Source: Auanema rhodensis (Eukaryota > Nematoda > Chromadorea > Rhabditida > Rhabditidae). Taken from it: DNA of 64,000 nucleotides. The translations under genes were made by a program, and so were the position numbers. Location of the stretch: NCBI GenBank assembly GCA_964057225.1, contig OZ059895.1:16204001-16268000 (forward strand). The letters are read 5' to 3'. The notes under the pieces are model-generated. The model did no database searches and was not told where the DNA came from. It saw nothing but the letters and a program-made list of their open reading frames with translations. Of this stretch, positions 36,581 to 48,705 are shown piece after piece; within the stretch, counting starts at the first letter, position 1, and every line of letters begins with the position of its first letter.

Positions 36581-37068
36581 GATAATTGAACAACCAATTC
36601 ATACGCCTTCACTAATATAAATGACTTTAGCTCATACAAGGACACGTGAGCCAGAATATGATCCTTCATTTTTTTAAGCTCACACACGCCTTAGGATGGG
36701 AATCTATAACATCAGAATCATCAGTTTTATAGAACGAAGAAGGAAAAATATGTACAACAAGGGTATTCAGAATGCTTCATCAGATGCTTTATCAGAGCAA
36801 AATCTTGAATAGCCATAGAGGAATACAGAAGATGTCAGTGAGCATTAAAGAAACAAAAGAAGAAAAAAAACTTTTAATGAAATGTCTTTGAGTGATGGAG
36901 AAGGAAGAAAAAGAAAGAGAAGAAGGATAAAGTATGGACGAGATGGAAGAGTTTTCGTTTAAAAAAATAAATCTGCACTTAACTAAAGAAAGAGAAACAA
37001 CCCCAAAGCTTCGTTGGTGTTCTCAACTATAAGTAGCTTTTCTTTTGTTTCAAAAATCATAAAATGAG

Positions 37069-37108
37069 GCTCTCTCTCCCTCCTTCTCTCTCCCTCTCTC
37101 TCTCTCTA
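37069..37108. repeat. (CT)n microsatellite
   Basis: Imperfect CT tract of about 40 bp. Confidence 0.9.
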
Positions 37109-37408
37109 TGCTAAAAACATTCAAAGATTTCAAGAATAAACAGAATAGAGAACAATTCAGAATCTTTAATGAAAAACGTAAAATAGTAATAATGAGAAAG
37201 AAAAAAAAAGAAAAATTATTGTATGAAATTAAAATTTTCATAAAAAACTTTGAAAGTCATTCTATTGGATAAGCTTACATGTTAACGTTATCGAATGAAT
37301 TAAAGTTTGAAAGTCATTTCATCATGAATGAAACACTTTGCAACATGACTGAGGACAACAATCAAATTCGAAATAGTTCATAATTGAGGAAAAAGGAATA
37401 AGAGTGAT

Positions 37409-37410
<2 letters not shown>

Positions 37411-37442
<32 letters not shown>
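37411..37442. repeat. (GA)n microsatellite
   Basis: Pure GA tract of about 30 bp. Confidence 0.95.
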
Positions 37443-37443
<1 letters not shown>

Positions 37444-38309
37444 TGGGGATGAGTGGAGAGGGAATGTTTAAGAGCTGAATAGATCATGGGTAGAAAGAGA
37501 GAATAAGGACAGGGACAAATGAGAGATCATCTGAAGCAGAGTTACCGGGTGTCCGTTTTCAAATTCTGAAAACTTTTCAGCAAATATGCCAAATAGCCTG
37601 AAAATCGCCAAGCGTATTAAGCTTGGGCTGTCTTAATAAAAATCCACTGAAAGATATTAATTTTTGGATTAAATGGACATTTTTGATGATGAAAGTTCAA
37701 ATATCGTACTATATATCTCTATATATGTAAGTGTCTTCTATATACTATATGTATAGTTAGTTTAATTTAAATATAAACTGACTTATATAAAAGGAAATAG
37801 CATACATAGACAATGAACTATATGATCCATTCACGGATTATGTGTAATATGCAACATCATCAATGAAATATCGAAATAGAACCTTTCACAAGCTGGCGAT
37901 GTGCCGAGCTCAAGGAAGCTGTCACCAACTGGGATATTCCGAAAAAAGAATGAAAGATTCAACAGATGAAGTATGAAGTATGAAGTCTGCTACAAGCAAG
38001 GTACACAGAACATCTCGTCTATGCTCTACCATACACTTTAACTAGAAGGATGAGGAGAATGGGAAGTTTGTGGAGATGCTTCAAGTACAAGCATTGCACT
38101 TGAACATGCGGAAATAGAGTCATACATTGAAGTTGAATGTATTACTTGTCATCGTTAAAACCTTTTTTGTCACTACATCTTGTCAGGGGTATCTAAGAGA
38201 CGAATGAGATGTAACATGTTAAATATGAAAATTAATACATCTACATATTGTACATTGAGCAAGTGAAAAATCTACTTTTTATATTCTCTAATAAGCTTTA
38301 TATGAAGTG

Positions 38310-38310
<1 letters not shown>

Positions 38311-38360
<50 letters not shown>
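38311..38360. repeat. (GA)n microsatellite
   Basis: GA tract of about 50 bp, followed by a G-rich stretch (GAGGGGGCGGGAGAG). Confidence 0.95.
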
Positions 38361-38952
38361 GGGGCGGGAGAGAAAAGGGGGGTTGTATGACTCTATTAAG
38401 CATCAAACATTAGGAATGTAATAACCTTAAAACTATATTCTTGAAAAGGCAACTGACGGTTACTAGTTAGCATACCCGTACACATAACTCATTAGATATT
38501 CCACGTAAACCGTCTGTTTCACGTGATACTTATTACATTTCTTGATTTTTCATTGCAATGAGCGGTTGTGTTACCTGATTGTTATGCAGCTTCATGTTTC
38601 ATGTTGCCAAAAATAATTGAAAATGCTTTAAAGCTTTATTGCAACCTTCCAACTTGAGTCCAATTAGTTTGAAATACGGAAATGCATCATGCTATTTATT
38701 GTTGTAAGTTATCCAAATTTTTTGGAAAAATAAAAAAGAAGAATCCAAACTTGGAATTTTTCTCTCTAAGCCCAGCCTTTCATGTCAGTTTGGCTTTAGT
38801 TGAGCGTTCAGTTTGAAATCAAAAGGATTAATATGAATTGAAACCTGAGCTTCTGTTCATAGCATACCATCATTAGTAAAAGATGGGTATATAAGTTATT
38901 CCATAATACATATGGTTAAACCACAAGAAGTACATTTCAAAGATGTGTGGCA

Positions 38953-39072
<120 letters not shown>

Positions 39073-39526
39073 TCTCCTTGAATCTCTGCATGTTCATGTT
39101 TACTACAGCTATCTTCGTCTTCAATCTACGGAAATATCTTCTATGGAACTTGACTCCCGAGAGATTCTACAACTAATTCTGGTCATCTACACAACACATC
39201 TATACCGTTGTATGTTTTGTTTTTTCCGTCTTCCACTCTTCTTCAAACACATATTGAGTTAATGTGTGTTGTCTGGAGTCACATGTGCATTACTTTGTAT
39301 CACAATAGTCGATGACAAACTTATAAAGGAAGACCATATCTTACTGATAACTTATGTTGACACATTTCCAGACATATAGATATCATATTTATATAAAAAC
39401 ACATATGTATATAATTTGAATAATCTTACTAGAAACGTAGAAATAGTCTCAGATTTCTCTTCATAATATCACACGACCGCTTACTCTGAATCAGCAACGA
39501 ATGTACAGACAGAACTTGAGAATTAT

Positions 39527-39548
39527 CGTCGTCGTCGTCGTCGTCGTA
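39527..39548. repeat. (GTC)n trinucleotide repeat
   Basis: About seven GTC units followed by GAAGAAGAAG-type triplets. Translated on the minus strand it gives a run of Asp, but no gene is supported around it. Confidence 0.85.
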
Positions 39549-39660
39549 GACAACGTCTTCATCATAATTGAAGAAGAAGAAGTAGAATATTGAGAAAAAA
39601 CCTTTTTCTTGTTTATATTCACTAAATTCATTTATAATCAATCATCTATGACTTAGGTAA

Positions 39661-39779
39661 TTAATCTTCGCGATGAAATTGTTCTACAAGATAAGTTAGT
39701 TGTTTCTCATCTTCTAACAGCCAACCGCCCACCGCTAACCTATTCCTTAGCTCCGCCCATATAGGTGACAAACTCAGCC
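39661..39779 (-). CDS. Possible terminal exon of an unknown minus-strand gene
   Basis: Minus-strand frame behind a good acceptor (CTTCCTCAG|G), encoding LSLSPIWAELRNRLAVGGWL and ending LTYLVEQFHRED before a stop. The amino-acid composition is convincingly protein-like. No upstream partner exon is evident before the plus-strand gene at 40224. It could be the last exon of a gene whose other exons lie farther away, or chance. Confidence 0.25.
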
Positions 39780-39958
39780 TGAGGAAGAGACATGTCAAAC
39801 AAAAATTAGTAGACACGTTGACGTCGAGACATTGCCAAACAAAACTTTTTTGAACATGAAGCATATACCTATTAGAATTTCTTGTTATAAGTAGCTGATA
39901 TTCAATTGAACTGAACGTAAGAGAAATACTATATTTCTATTAGTGCTATACTCTCCTT

Positions 39959-39959
39959 C

Positions 39960-40010
<51 letters not shown>
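39959..40010. repeat. (CT)n microsatellite
   Basis: CT tract just upstream of the small unknown gene at 40224. Confidence 0.95.
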
Positions 40011-40012
<2 letters not shown>

Positions 40013-40223
40013 TTTTTTTCTCTTAATCTTATTTTGTTTTAAATGTTTGATATGCATTTATCTGTAATTTAACATCTATTAAATGCAGAAAAACTGTCAA
40101 ATCGTGTTTCTTCTCCTAATTTTTCTAATCTAATTTGTCTATGTCTAATAAACTATTTTCTGAGATTCATTTTGCTTTTAAAGATTAATACTCTTATCTG
40201 GAATTTGCTGGTGGTGACTGCAT

Positions 40224-40795
40224 ATGGGATCAATGGTAGCTAATCAGAAAACAGTTTATGAAGAAGATCCATTTCTTCGTCACTTCTCTACACCTTGTAA
40301 TGTACGGTAAGTATACATCCAGATCTTGATGATATATATATGAAAAACTTGAAACATTAATTCAGATATACACTGTATGAGCATGCTCATTTAGCAGAAC
40401 GACAAACTCATTTTCAACGAGATCTAGAACAACGCAAAATTCCAATAGTAAGTTGTAAAAGGTTTTTGATGTGTTTGTTAAAATATTGATATGATCATAT
40501 GACTCATTGCTATACATTGACATTGTACTCGTGATCATCAAGCTATAATCACTATTGTATGTAGCATGATGTGAAGAATTGGATCATGAGATCGTTCAGC
40601 AGTTGAAAGAGTGAGAGAGTGTGAGAATGCGGGGGATGAGAAGTATGAAATGCTTATTATGGTAATGATAAGATAGCGAAGCCAAATATATATATATATA
40701 TATGTTATATATTATATATATATAGTATATTAAAAGGAAGGCATTCGTATATGAAAGCATAAAGCTCTGGTTACTTTACCTCTTCTTTCAACTTT

Positions 40796-40866
<71 letters not shown>

Positions 40867-41854
40867 GAGAGAGGTGGGGGGAGGGAGAGCGAAAGCGAGA
40901 GGCAGGAAGGACTACTCAATCTATTGTATGATAAGTTTTGTTACTTAGTTTCTCAACAATTTCTACTTTTCTTTGAATTGGAGAAAACTTTCCAGAAATC
41001 TCAAAAGACATTCATCCCATTTTTCAAAAAAAAAAACAAATTAGCATATCCCTAATAAGTATTTGATACATCTTATCGTCAAAATCACTGATGTCCTTCT
41101 TGTTTTTTCCATAATCTGGTTGGCATCTTCTATCTAACTTGTCCAGAAAATGAGCGACCCAAAAGGTAGAGACGGTCATAAAGAAATTGGAGAGTAAGGA
41201 GAGATGAGGTCGATTACCGTCTCATCTTCTTTCTTATTTCTCCTTGCTGTTACCTAGTCTGCTCGACAGCAACTTCTTATGACGGTTGTCATCTGGTCAG
41301 TCTTCTCGCTTGCCGCAAAAGATCTTATCCATCTGATGCTTGACACGACAACTAACCAACCGATGCGACAACATCGATTTTGGGTTCTTTTGCGGAACAA
41401 TACTTGATTTCTGGTACTAGGCTTTCCTCCATTTTTCGTTTATTTGTGATTCAAAAATCAGGGAAAACGACTGACAGATTGACAGTGAAAACTCCATTTC
41501 CAGACATTTGTAGAGAAGGGTATAAGCACATACATCACATGGGATCATCAAACTCAAATTGAAAATGATACTGTAAGCTTATTTAATAATTCATTTGATG
41601 CAAGTTAACTTGTCTTATCTTCAGGTGACGATTGATTCAGCTCCCTTCCTTCTGAGTGGAGTTAAAGTTAAAGCCGAAGGTAACATGAGCACAACAACCT
41701 TAACCGGCACATTGAAACTGACTTTATGTGAAAATGAAGGTAAACCAAGCGTTTTGAACAGCCTAACTTCTCTCAACCTGTTTCAGAACCGCAAGAACAT
41801 TGTATGACTGAAGAACAGTTGAACTATCTTCGCCGTCATGGTTTTCCGCTCTAA
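40224..41854 (+). CDS. Small five-exon gene of unknown function (138 aa)
   Basis: Exons 40224-40306, 40366-40447, 41504-41572, 41625-41739 and 41787-41854 join in phase and total 417 bp (138 codons plus stop). The protein starts MGSMVANQKTVYEEDPFLRH, passes through a charged stretch (EHAHLAERQTHFQRDLEQRK) and a beta-rich middle (VTIDSAPFLLSGVKVKAEG), and ends EEQLNYLRRHGFPL. There is no signal peptide or membrane segment. I do not recognise the family. The 1.06-kb second intron is filled with a long (GA)n tract and TA repeats. Clean phase across four introns and protein-like exons make it a real gene. There is no acceptor next to the ATG. Confidence 0.75.
40687..40728. repeat. TA-rich tract
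   Basis: Alternating TA/AT tract within the second intron of the small unknown gene. Confidence 0.85.
40798..40880. repeat. (GA)n microsatellite in intron
   Basis: About 75 bp of GA repeats followed by a G-rich segment (AGGTGGGGGGAGGGAG), in the second intron of the small unknown gene. Confidence 0.95.
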
Positions 41855-43772
41855 GAGTATAGGCTTCATTCAGCCGGTCGATCCACATAAGTCTTCTCTG
41901 AGTGTTACGGGTTAATATTCCATCATACAAAGTTTTTTTATTCAAAAAAATAGTTCAAACATAATCATTTTCTCTGCTTTTCTGCTTCTCTATGTTTCTC
42001 TGAACCCGATGATCTCTATTCTTATTTTACTTATTCGAATACAAATGTGATAACAGATTCATTATTTATACTATATTATTTCATATATAATCAGAAAAAT
42101 TAACTGAAAATAATAAAAATAAATAGTTTTTAGTTGTAAAAAAATCTTCTTCTACATGTAATTTCAAAAAATCTTCTTTTAAAACCTTCACACCATCATC
42201 CTAATTGTACAACATGTTTGAGATAAATGACAGATCGTTGAACAGCTTTTGCTTCAATCATATCATATTGACTTGAAAAATCTTCTCCTCCATAATCCAT
42301 GTCTCTTTTCTAGTTCCAGTTGTCACAGCTACTTGTCAATATTTGATAATTATCTTTGATATGTAATAGAAAAAAAAAAGAAAATAAAAAGTAAGATTGA
42401 TAGATAAGATGATGTGGTTAGGTAAAGTTAGTTATGAAAATGAAATGAAATGTGGAGATAAGAGATTGCGGATGACGTCGATTATTGATAATTGATAACA
42501 AAAAGTTTGAAAACAAATGAATTCCTTTTGAGATAAGTGCTTCTGAATTTTGGAATGGGTTGGAACCTTCTACTCACTATGCTTCAATTGTTTTTCTTAT
42601 TATTGTTCAAGTTTTTTGAGATGGATTATGCCTTGTATTTCTTAATATTCTCAGGATATACACGGTGGGGGTTTTACTTTTTCATTCACTCTTCATCTTA
42701 TTCCCATTCACTCAAATATTGTGACATTCGACAGAAACAGAAGAAGATGAAGAAGACGGAAAAGTGGAAAAACAGCAGCTAGTTGTAGTAGTAGAGAGAG
42801 AAATTGAGGAATGAGTTAGATGGACTGTTAGAAGAAAGGGAGAGAAACAGAGAAATGGCTTAACAATGAGGTCGTAGCCTGATGTATATGAGAGAGTGGT
42901 GTCGAGGTGGAATGTAAGAGCATAAGTTGATGTTTAGAGAGTGAGTAACAGCATCAGTAATGTCTCTGTGATGTCCCTTTCGTTGCATTACTCTTCGATA
43001 TCTTGTCATCCATAACACAACGATTTCACCAGCTTAGGCTGTAATATGCCTATTGACTTTCCCAACTTCCTCGCAATAGTCTGATAGTCGTTAATCGGCT
43101 AACATATGTTGCCAATCTTCCTATTCGTCGGGCATTTATGAGATGTAAACCGCATTCTTATCACCCGCAAACCACAACATTCATCAGGCGAACAGCTCGT
43201 ACTTAGGGATATCGGAGATGACGAAAAGGTGAGATTCTGAAAATGAATAATTGCGTTGCCAGATTGTGAAAAATATCATTTTTCCTACACAGAAACAAGA
43301 TGTAGTATTAGGATCTTTCATCTTCAAATTACTTTATCTCTTACAATACACACACAAAGAAGTTTCCATCCAAAATACATTCCTGTAATGAGGTGAGAAA
43401 TTCATCAAAGCACTTAACTACAACTGTTTTAATACCTTTTTTTTCTCCTGAAAATATAATTTTTCATCACAAAAAGTCGGTGACATCAAAGAAAAAAAGC
43501 ACATTCAAACACGAAAACTGCATTGTCATGTTGCTTTAAATTTATTTCAATAAAGAACACCTGTTAGTTACTTCGAGATGAGAAAAGGATCCTCAATCTT
43601 AAATTGAATTACAATTTTAAAAAGTTTATTGCGCAAACGAAAAAAAAAGAAATATTTACAGCATTAAGAAAATACAATTTCTTTCTAATTTTTCTACTGA
43701 AAATATGCATTTGCATACAAATTTTGAGATTATATAAAATTAAAATATATACTCTTAATCATTTAATGTCTT
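41855..43772. other. Intergenic region between convergent genes
   Basis: About 1.9 kb between the stop of the small unknown gene and the stop of the SDR gene. AT-rich; no supported exon, RNA gene or long repeat. Confidence 0.55.
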
Positions 43773-46700
43773 TTAATTGGTTTTCTTTTCAACACGCCCA
43801 GTGAAATGTTCCATAGTTTCATTAACACCGAAATATTCGCTGAAGAGGTGAGTGACAGACGATGGGAAAAGTCTGAAAAATGAATTATTCGTACTTGTTT
43901 ATGTTATTATGAATGTTACCCCATAGTAGCAATAACAGCATAACAAAATTTGGGGAGGGCAAGGAACTCGCGGTCAGTAAGGACAGCTTCCATGATATTA
44001 TCAATAACGTCTTGAGGTTTCAAGATTGGCAATAAGGTTGGGCTCCTGCAATAATCAATATAATATGATCATAACAATTTAAAAGAAAATGCAACCGATC
44101 TTAGCTTTGGAAAATTCGAAAATAACATCTTCAATATGCAAATGAGGGCTTTCTAAGCGCGCGGGAAAACTTACTTGGTTTGAACTCCATCAAACATTCC
44201 AGTATCAATGTAAAATGGACAAACCACGGTGGTCTTAACTCCATCTTTTTTCATGTGCAAGAGCTCGTTAGTTAGGGATTCATGGAATCCGACAGCACCA
44301 TGCTTGGATGAGCAGTAGTCAACCTGAACGAAAATCATTAAAACACTTTCAAGTTAAGCTACTTACTAATCCAGCAGCGCCAGTTTTTCCAGCCATCGAA
44401 GCAATAGTGACAACATGTCCCTTATTTCTTTCCATCATAGCAGGAATAAAAGCTTTTCCGGTCTATAAGAAAACTGGGAGATGAGTTGCATCTACAAAAC
44501 CACATACAAAGAACAAAGCCATGGTATTGACAGCCATGGTCAGCTCCATAAGATTATCTGGACATTCGAAAAGCTTCTTACCTACAAACCATTTTCTTTA
44601 TATATTTGTTTATTTTAAAATTATTATACCAGTAACAACACCAGCATTATTGATAAGAATATCAACAACTCCAACTTCTTTCTTAACTTTATCAGCAGTT
44701 TCATAAATATCCTTTTTGTCTGCCAAATTCACGGTATATGCGTAAGCCTATAAGGTCAATCAATTATTTCTAGATGATTACAGCCATTTGACATTATAAA
44801 ATCGAAAATTATGGATTTGATATAGCCTGGAGATATGGATTACTGTACTTTATGCCTGTTTTTTACAAAATGATCGCGTAATTTCTGCAATGTACTATTC
44901 AATCTTTTATTTGAAGTAACGGTTCCATGATATTATTATATCGATTGTGCTCTCTTAAATGTCATTTTACCTAATTTTCAAATATTTTCCTTATTGTTTC
45001 AGAAAGCTAATATCTTATTTATATTTTGATACTTGAATATCTTAAATATTGTTTTGAAATCTGCTTTCTACTCACTGTTATATCTCTTCCTAATATGGTC
45101 GTCTCAATTTTATTTATACTTTTCAGCGATGACGATGTATTCGCAACACTACAATATGGGGAAATTGAGACATTGGAGTAACCCTGATGTCACGTCTAGT
45201 CTGTATAGAAACTGTCCACATTCCGGACTTTCTGATCATCATATCAGGTAAAGAGATGAGCAGAGATCAACACTTGAAGTATTTTTCATTACAGTGGTTT
45301 GAGGTCTTCAAGAACACCTCTATCTATGTCATGTCAACCATCTGACTTTCGTTATTTTGATCAAAACACTTACCCTTTTCATCATCAGGTTTGATTTTAT
45401 TCTTTTTCATTTGCTTACTTTGAAAAACAAATTCTACTAAAGTTGATTCATTTTCGACGAAAGAAGATAAGCCGGTTACTTTGTTTAGTTTTTAAAGTTT
45501 CTTTAAAATCCTTTCGTCAAGTATAAATCTGAGAGAGCTGATATTAAAAAGCTATTAGCGGCGAGACAGATTAAATCGTTCACACATGCTCGTTTCAGGA
45601 ACGTCGTCCTAGAACCTCCTCTATGTCTTCGTCACGCTCTTCTAATGGTTCGATGTCTCTCCCCAAACGCCCGTTATTATACAAAGTTCGTTTTACTGGT
45701 ATTTTCGTACCGGTTTTTCTCATTTTCAGACAACCTTATGTGAAGTTTGGATCAAGGGTCGAAACTGTCGGTTTGGAGAACGTTGTTGGTTTGCTCATGG
45801 AGAATGGGAGTTACGCTCTTCTATTCAAAACAAAATCCGAAAGGTTTGTTTTTATTATCTAGACGTGTGCCAACTAGAACTTTTAGCCTGAAATTCATAG
45901 CGTACCATCCCGAGCTCAGCAAGAATGGATGGTACTGTCTCAGACATATGGTAGCACACCTGGAAATTTTAATAGCTTTGCTAAAGTAGGAGTCTCAAAG
46001 AAAATGCCTCTTCAATCCTTTCAACAGAGCTCTATTAATCGATTTTCTCGTGATGCTGTAAGTGCTCAACTAAGAGCTGGTGTGGAAGCTAGATTAGGCA
46101 GAAATTCTACTGGTGATTCTCTTGAATCATGGTCGAAATTAGGGGCTTTGTTACAAAACATGCCGTCTCCAAAAGCCGAAGACTCTGTTAGTTTATAACC
46201 GTTATAAAGGAATCTAAGCGCCTTTTATAGAATAATTCCCTTTGGTCCTCTTCTGATCTCTCTCTGTCTTCTTCCTCATCGAGTGAAAATGGCGGCAGCC
46301 GTGGATTTTCCTATCTCGACAACTTAAAGGTAAGCATCTTATGATCACACAGATTCATTTTATAATATATTTCAGGAGGATACGATAGTTTTTCATGAAA
46401 TATGCGATATGTTTGCCGCAAGTGGCTTCTGTGCTTTAGGAGATGATTGTGCTCTTGAACATCGTATGCGTGATTTCGCAAGCGAGTAAGAACCTAAGCT
46501 CAATTCTTTAAAAATCTTAAAAAGACTACTCTATCGTAACAGCTTTTCCATTTCACTTTCTCTGTCCTGCTAATACGATAGTTATACAATCGTCTATATT
46601 TCCTTGTACTACAGTAAATGCGACAAATCGCCATGTTGTAAGTTTGAATAATTTGACGACCTTTTGAAGGAAATAGATTATCCTTCTTTTCATATAAGTA

Positions 46701-47561
46701 AAAAGTGTTCTTAATGTTTAACTAACTCCCGTTTTCATTTTACATATTTAAGTCAAAACTCTAACTATGTTGTTTTTCTAATAAGTAGAAGGCCCCGGTT
46801 TTAAAAGCCTGTTTTATCTCTATATGATTATGCAAAAGTTGCGCATTATCATTGTGATTAATTGTTGAAAACGCGCCACTTTTGTATTTTTGAACCTCGA
46901 GCTTTCCACGAAGCCCCATTCTTGGTTACTTTTATGTTTTAATTGAACATTATACAAGATTGACTGCCTTGTCCACTTAAGGAGACTGAAGATATCTAAG
47001 TACTTGCTCATAGGTTCAAATGTTTGTCATTTGCATTAAGTAATATCTGCATTTTCCTTTTTTATTTGTTTTTTTTTATTTTAATTTTTGTTGAGTTGAA
47101 TCTGTACAATGACATGTTCACGTTTTGTTAGAGTATTTGAATGAAATATTAATTTGTTTAAACTTTTGTTTTGATTTTTCAAGAAAATGTATCGAACGTA
47201 CCTTAACACCATCTTTTTCCAGCATTGATTTGGTTTCTTCATTTCCTTTCTCGTTAATGTCCCACAGCACGATGGTGCAACCGAGCTTTCCGAACTGCAA
47301 AATAAAAATAAGAACATGCTCGTTGATAATGTGCATACTTCCATAGCCATCATTCTGCCAAGTCCACTACCTGATCCGGTAATTAAGACATTTTGACCTA
47401 TGAAATTACAGTTCATATAAAATACTTTAAGCTAAGATAAGGTTACCCTTCACATCTTTTCGTGGAAGAACACCAATGGGAAGGAGAGCTTTGATAGTGC
47501 TCACAATACAAAGGAATAAGGTCTTGGCGAGAAGAACAAGGGCTTCAACTACTTGTTCCAT
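43773..47561 (-). CDS. Short-chain dehydrogenase/reductase (SDR16C-like)
   Basis: Membrane-anchored SDR. The N-terminal hydrophobic segment ([19 protein letters not shown]) is followed by the NAD(P)-binding Rossmann motif [16 protein letters not shown] and the acidic DIN after beta-2. The NNAG motif is ILINNAGVV, the catalytic Ser is in [11 protein letters not shown], and YxxxK is [10 protein letters not shown] typical SDR16C C-terminal part ends [11 protein letters not shown]. Relatives are the retinol/hydroxysteroid dehydrogenases of ER and lipid droplets (nematode DHS-3/4/19 type). The ATG follows an acceptor (AATTTTTTAG|G-ATG). One intron, 44748-47201 (about 2.45 kb, far longer than its other introns), contains a complete opposite-strand CCCH gene. 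Confidence 0.92.
45129..46489 (+). CDS. Two-finger CCCH zinc-finger protein (nested gene)
   Basis: Multi-exon gene lying wholly within an SDR intron on the opposite strand. The start [16 protein letters not shown] follows an acceptor (ACTTTTCAG|CG-ATG). Ser-rich segments precede finger 1 ([20 protein letters not shown]), which fits C-x8-C-x5-C-x3-H with the lead-in YKTTL typical of TIS11/PIE-1-type RNA-binding fingers. Finger 2, near the C-terminus, is [20 protein letters not shown], with the same spacing. The fingers are separated by about 140 residues, much longer than the usual short linker. The protein ends DFASE. Such proteins bind 3' UTR elements and control maternal mRNA in nematode germline and embryo, so germline expression is a reasonable inference. 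Confidence 0.88.
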
Positions 47562-48705
47562 CCTAAAAAATTGAAATAAATGAATTACAAGGTAATAATA
47601 GTCGAGTTCCAAACAAGACGAGTGAAATATATTATGATGAAACGTTATTTGGAGGTAAAGTGGTTGTGACGGTGACTGAGTGTTTGTTCCAATGGCTTGT
47701 TGGCTGGTTTGGAGTCTTTATCAATTTGCAATCTCAGATAATGAAAATAGACTCTAGGGCGCAAACTATGCAGTTTTTCACTGTTGTCTATTAGAGAGAA
47801 ACATAATATGAAGTATTAGAGCACTTTAATCATGGTTTCAAAGAGTTCAAGCCAAAATAATACTACAAACTATTTCATAATACTATAGAAATGTGATATT
47901 TAGCTATTAAGACAGATAGAGAAGGTAAAGAGGAAATGCTGAAACATGAAGGAATATTATTAAGTTGGTATTGTTCAACGTTGCTGTGTACAGAAAATCA
48001 AGAGTATAAGCCTGCCTTCAGTACAGGCTGAGCAAACAGTGCTTTCCTTGACTTTGCTCATACTTGCGGCTCGTTTAACAGTTCGTATAACAAGAACATT
48101 GAAGTTAAGCAAAAACTATCGAACGTTTAACTAGGCAAAAGTTTTTTTCATTCCAACAATGGAGAGCTATAAATTCCAATTTCAGAAAATAGAGAGAATA
48201 GCGCAATTGAATGCCGGCTGAGGAGCAAAATAGATAGCGGAGCTATCATCGGCAGCAGAGGCTAGAGAAGCAAAAAGCGCATAAGCTGTGAATAAACTGA
48301 GAGAACAAGAGTCACACAGCTGACTCTTCAATGTTGAAAGGCTGTTTTTTTGATATTTCGGGCACAATCAACTTGCTGCGTGTAAAGTTGGAACAACAGA
48401 AGATCTTATACTTGGAAGGTCTATAGAAATATCCTATTTCAAATTATAAAAACGACAAGAAGTTTCAGTAGAACTTGTGAAGAGTGTTCTACTCGAGTAG
48501 AGTTTAATCAGCAAAATCGAAGAAAGTAAACAACAATAAAATTATTTTATTAGTATTATATAGATTAAAATTATCACAATCAGTTATTATCACCCAGTGG
48601 CTAATGCATTTCTTCAACAAATTCCCCGTAGTTATTTTCAGTTAAGATGATTCATATGGAATCACAATCTAAGATTTGTACAGAATATATATAAATAAAT
48701 AGTTC
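47562..48705. other. Intergenic region upstream of the SDR gene
   Basis: 1.14 kb between the COG1 stop and the SDR start, both on the minus strand. It should hold the COG1 3' UTR and the SDR promoter and outron. An inverted repeat (TGAGCAAA ... TTTGCTCA, 48029-48060) is present. No gene seen. Confidence 0.5.
48029..48060. repeat. Short inverted repeat (possible hairpin)
   Basis: An 8-bp perfect inverted repeat TGAGCAAA/TTTGCTCA around a 16-nt loop, next to another small one (AGCCTG ... CAGGCT, about 48009-48029). Confidence 0.4.

Noticed and set aside
37873-38110. Possible exon with slightly higher GC in the gene-poor region
   Set aside because: Frames are short on both strands and no acceptor/donor pair gives a conserved protein.
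41763-41945. Minus-strand 60-residue frame
   Set aside because: Antisense to the last exon of the five-exon plus-strand gene, with no splice partner.
45033-45128. Upstream extension of the CCCH protein to an earlier ATG at 45033
   Set aside because: The stretch is hydrophobic and AT-rich and is interrupted by a strong acceptor directly before the ATG at 45129, so it is better read as outron.
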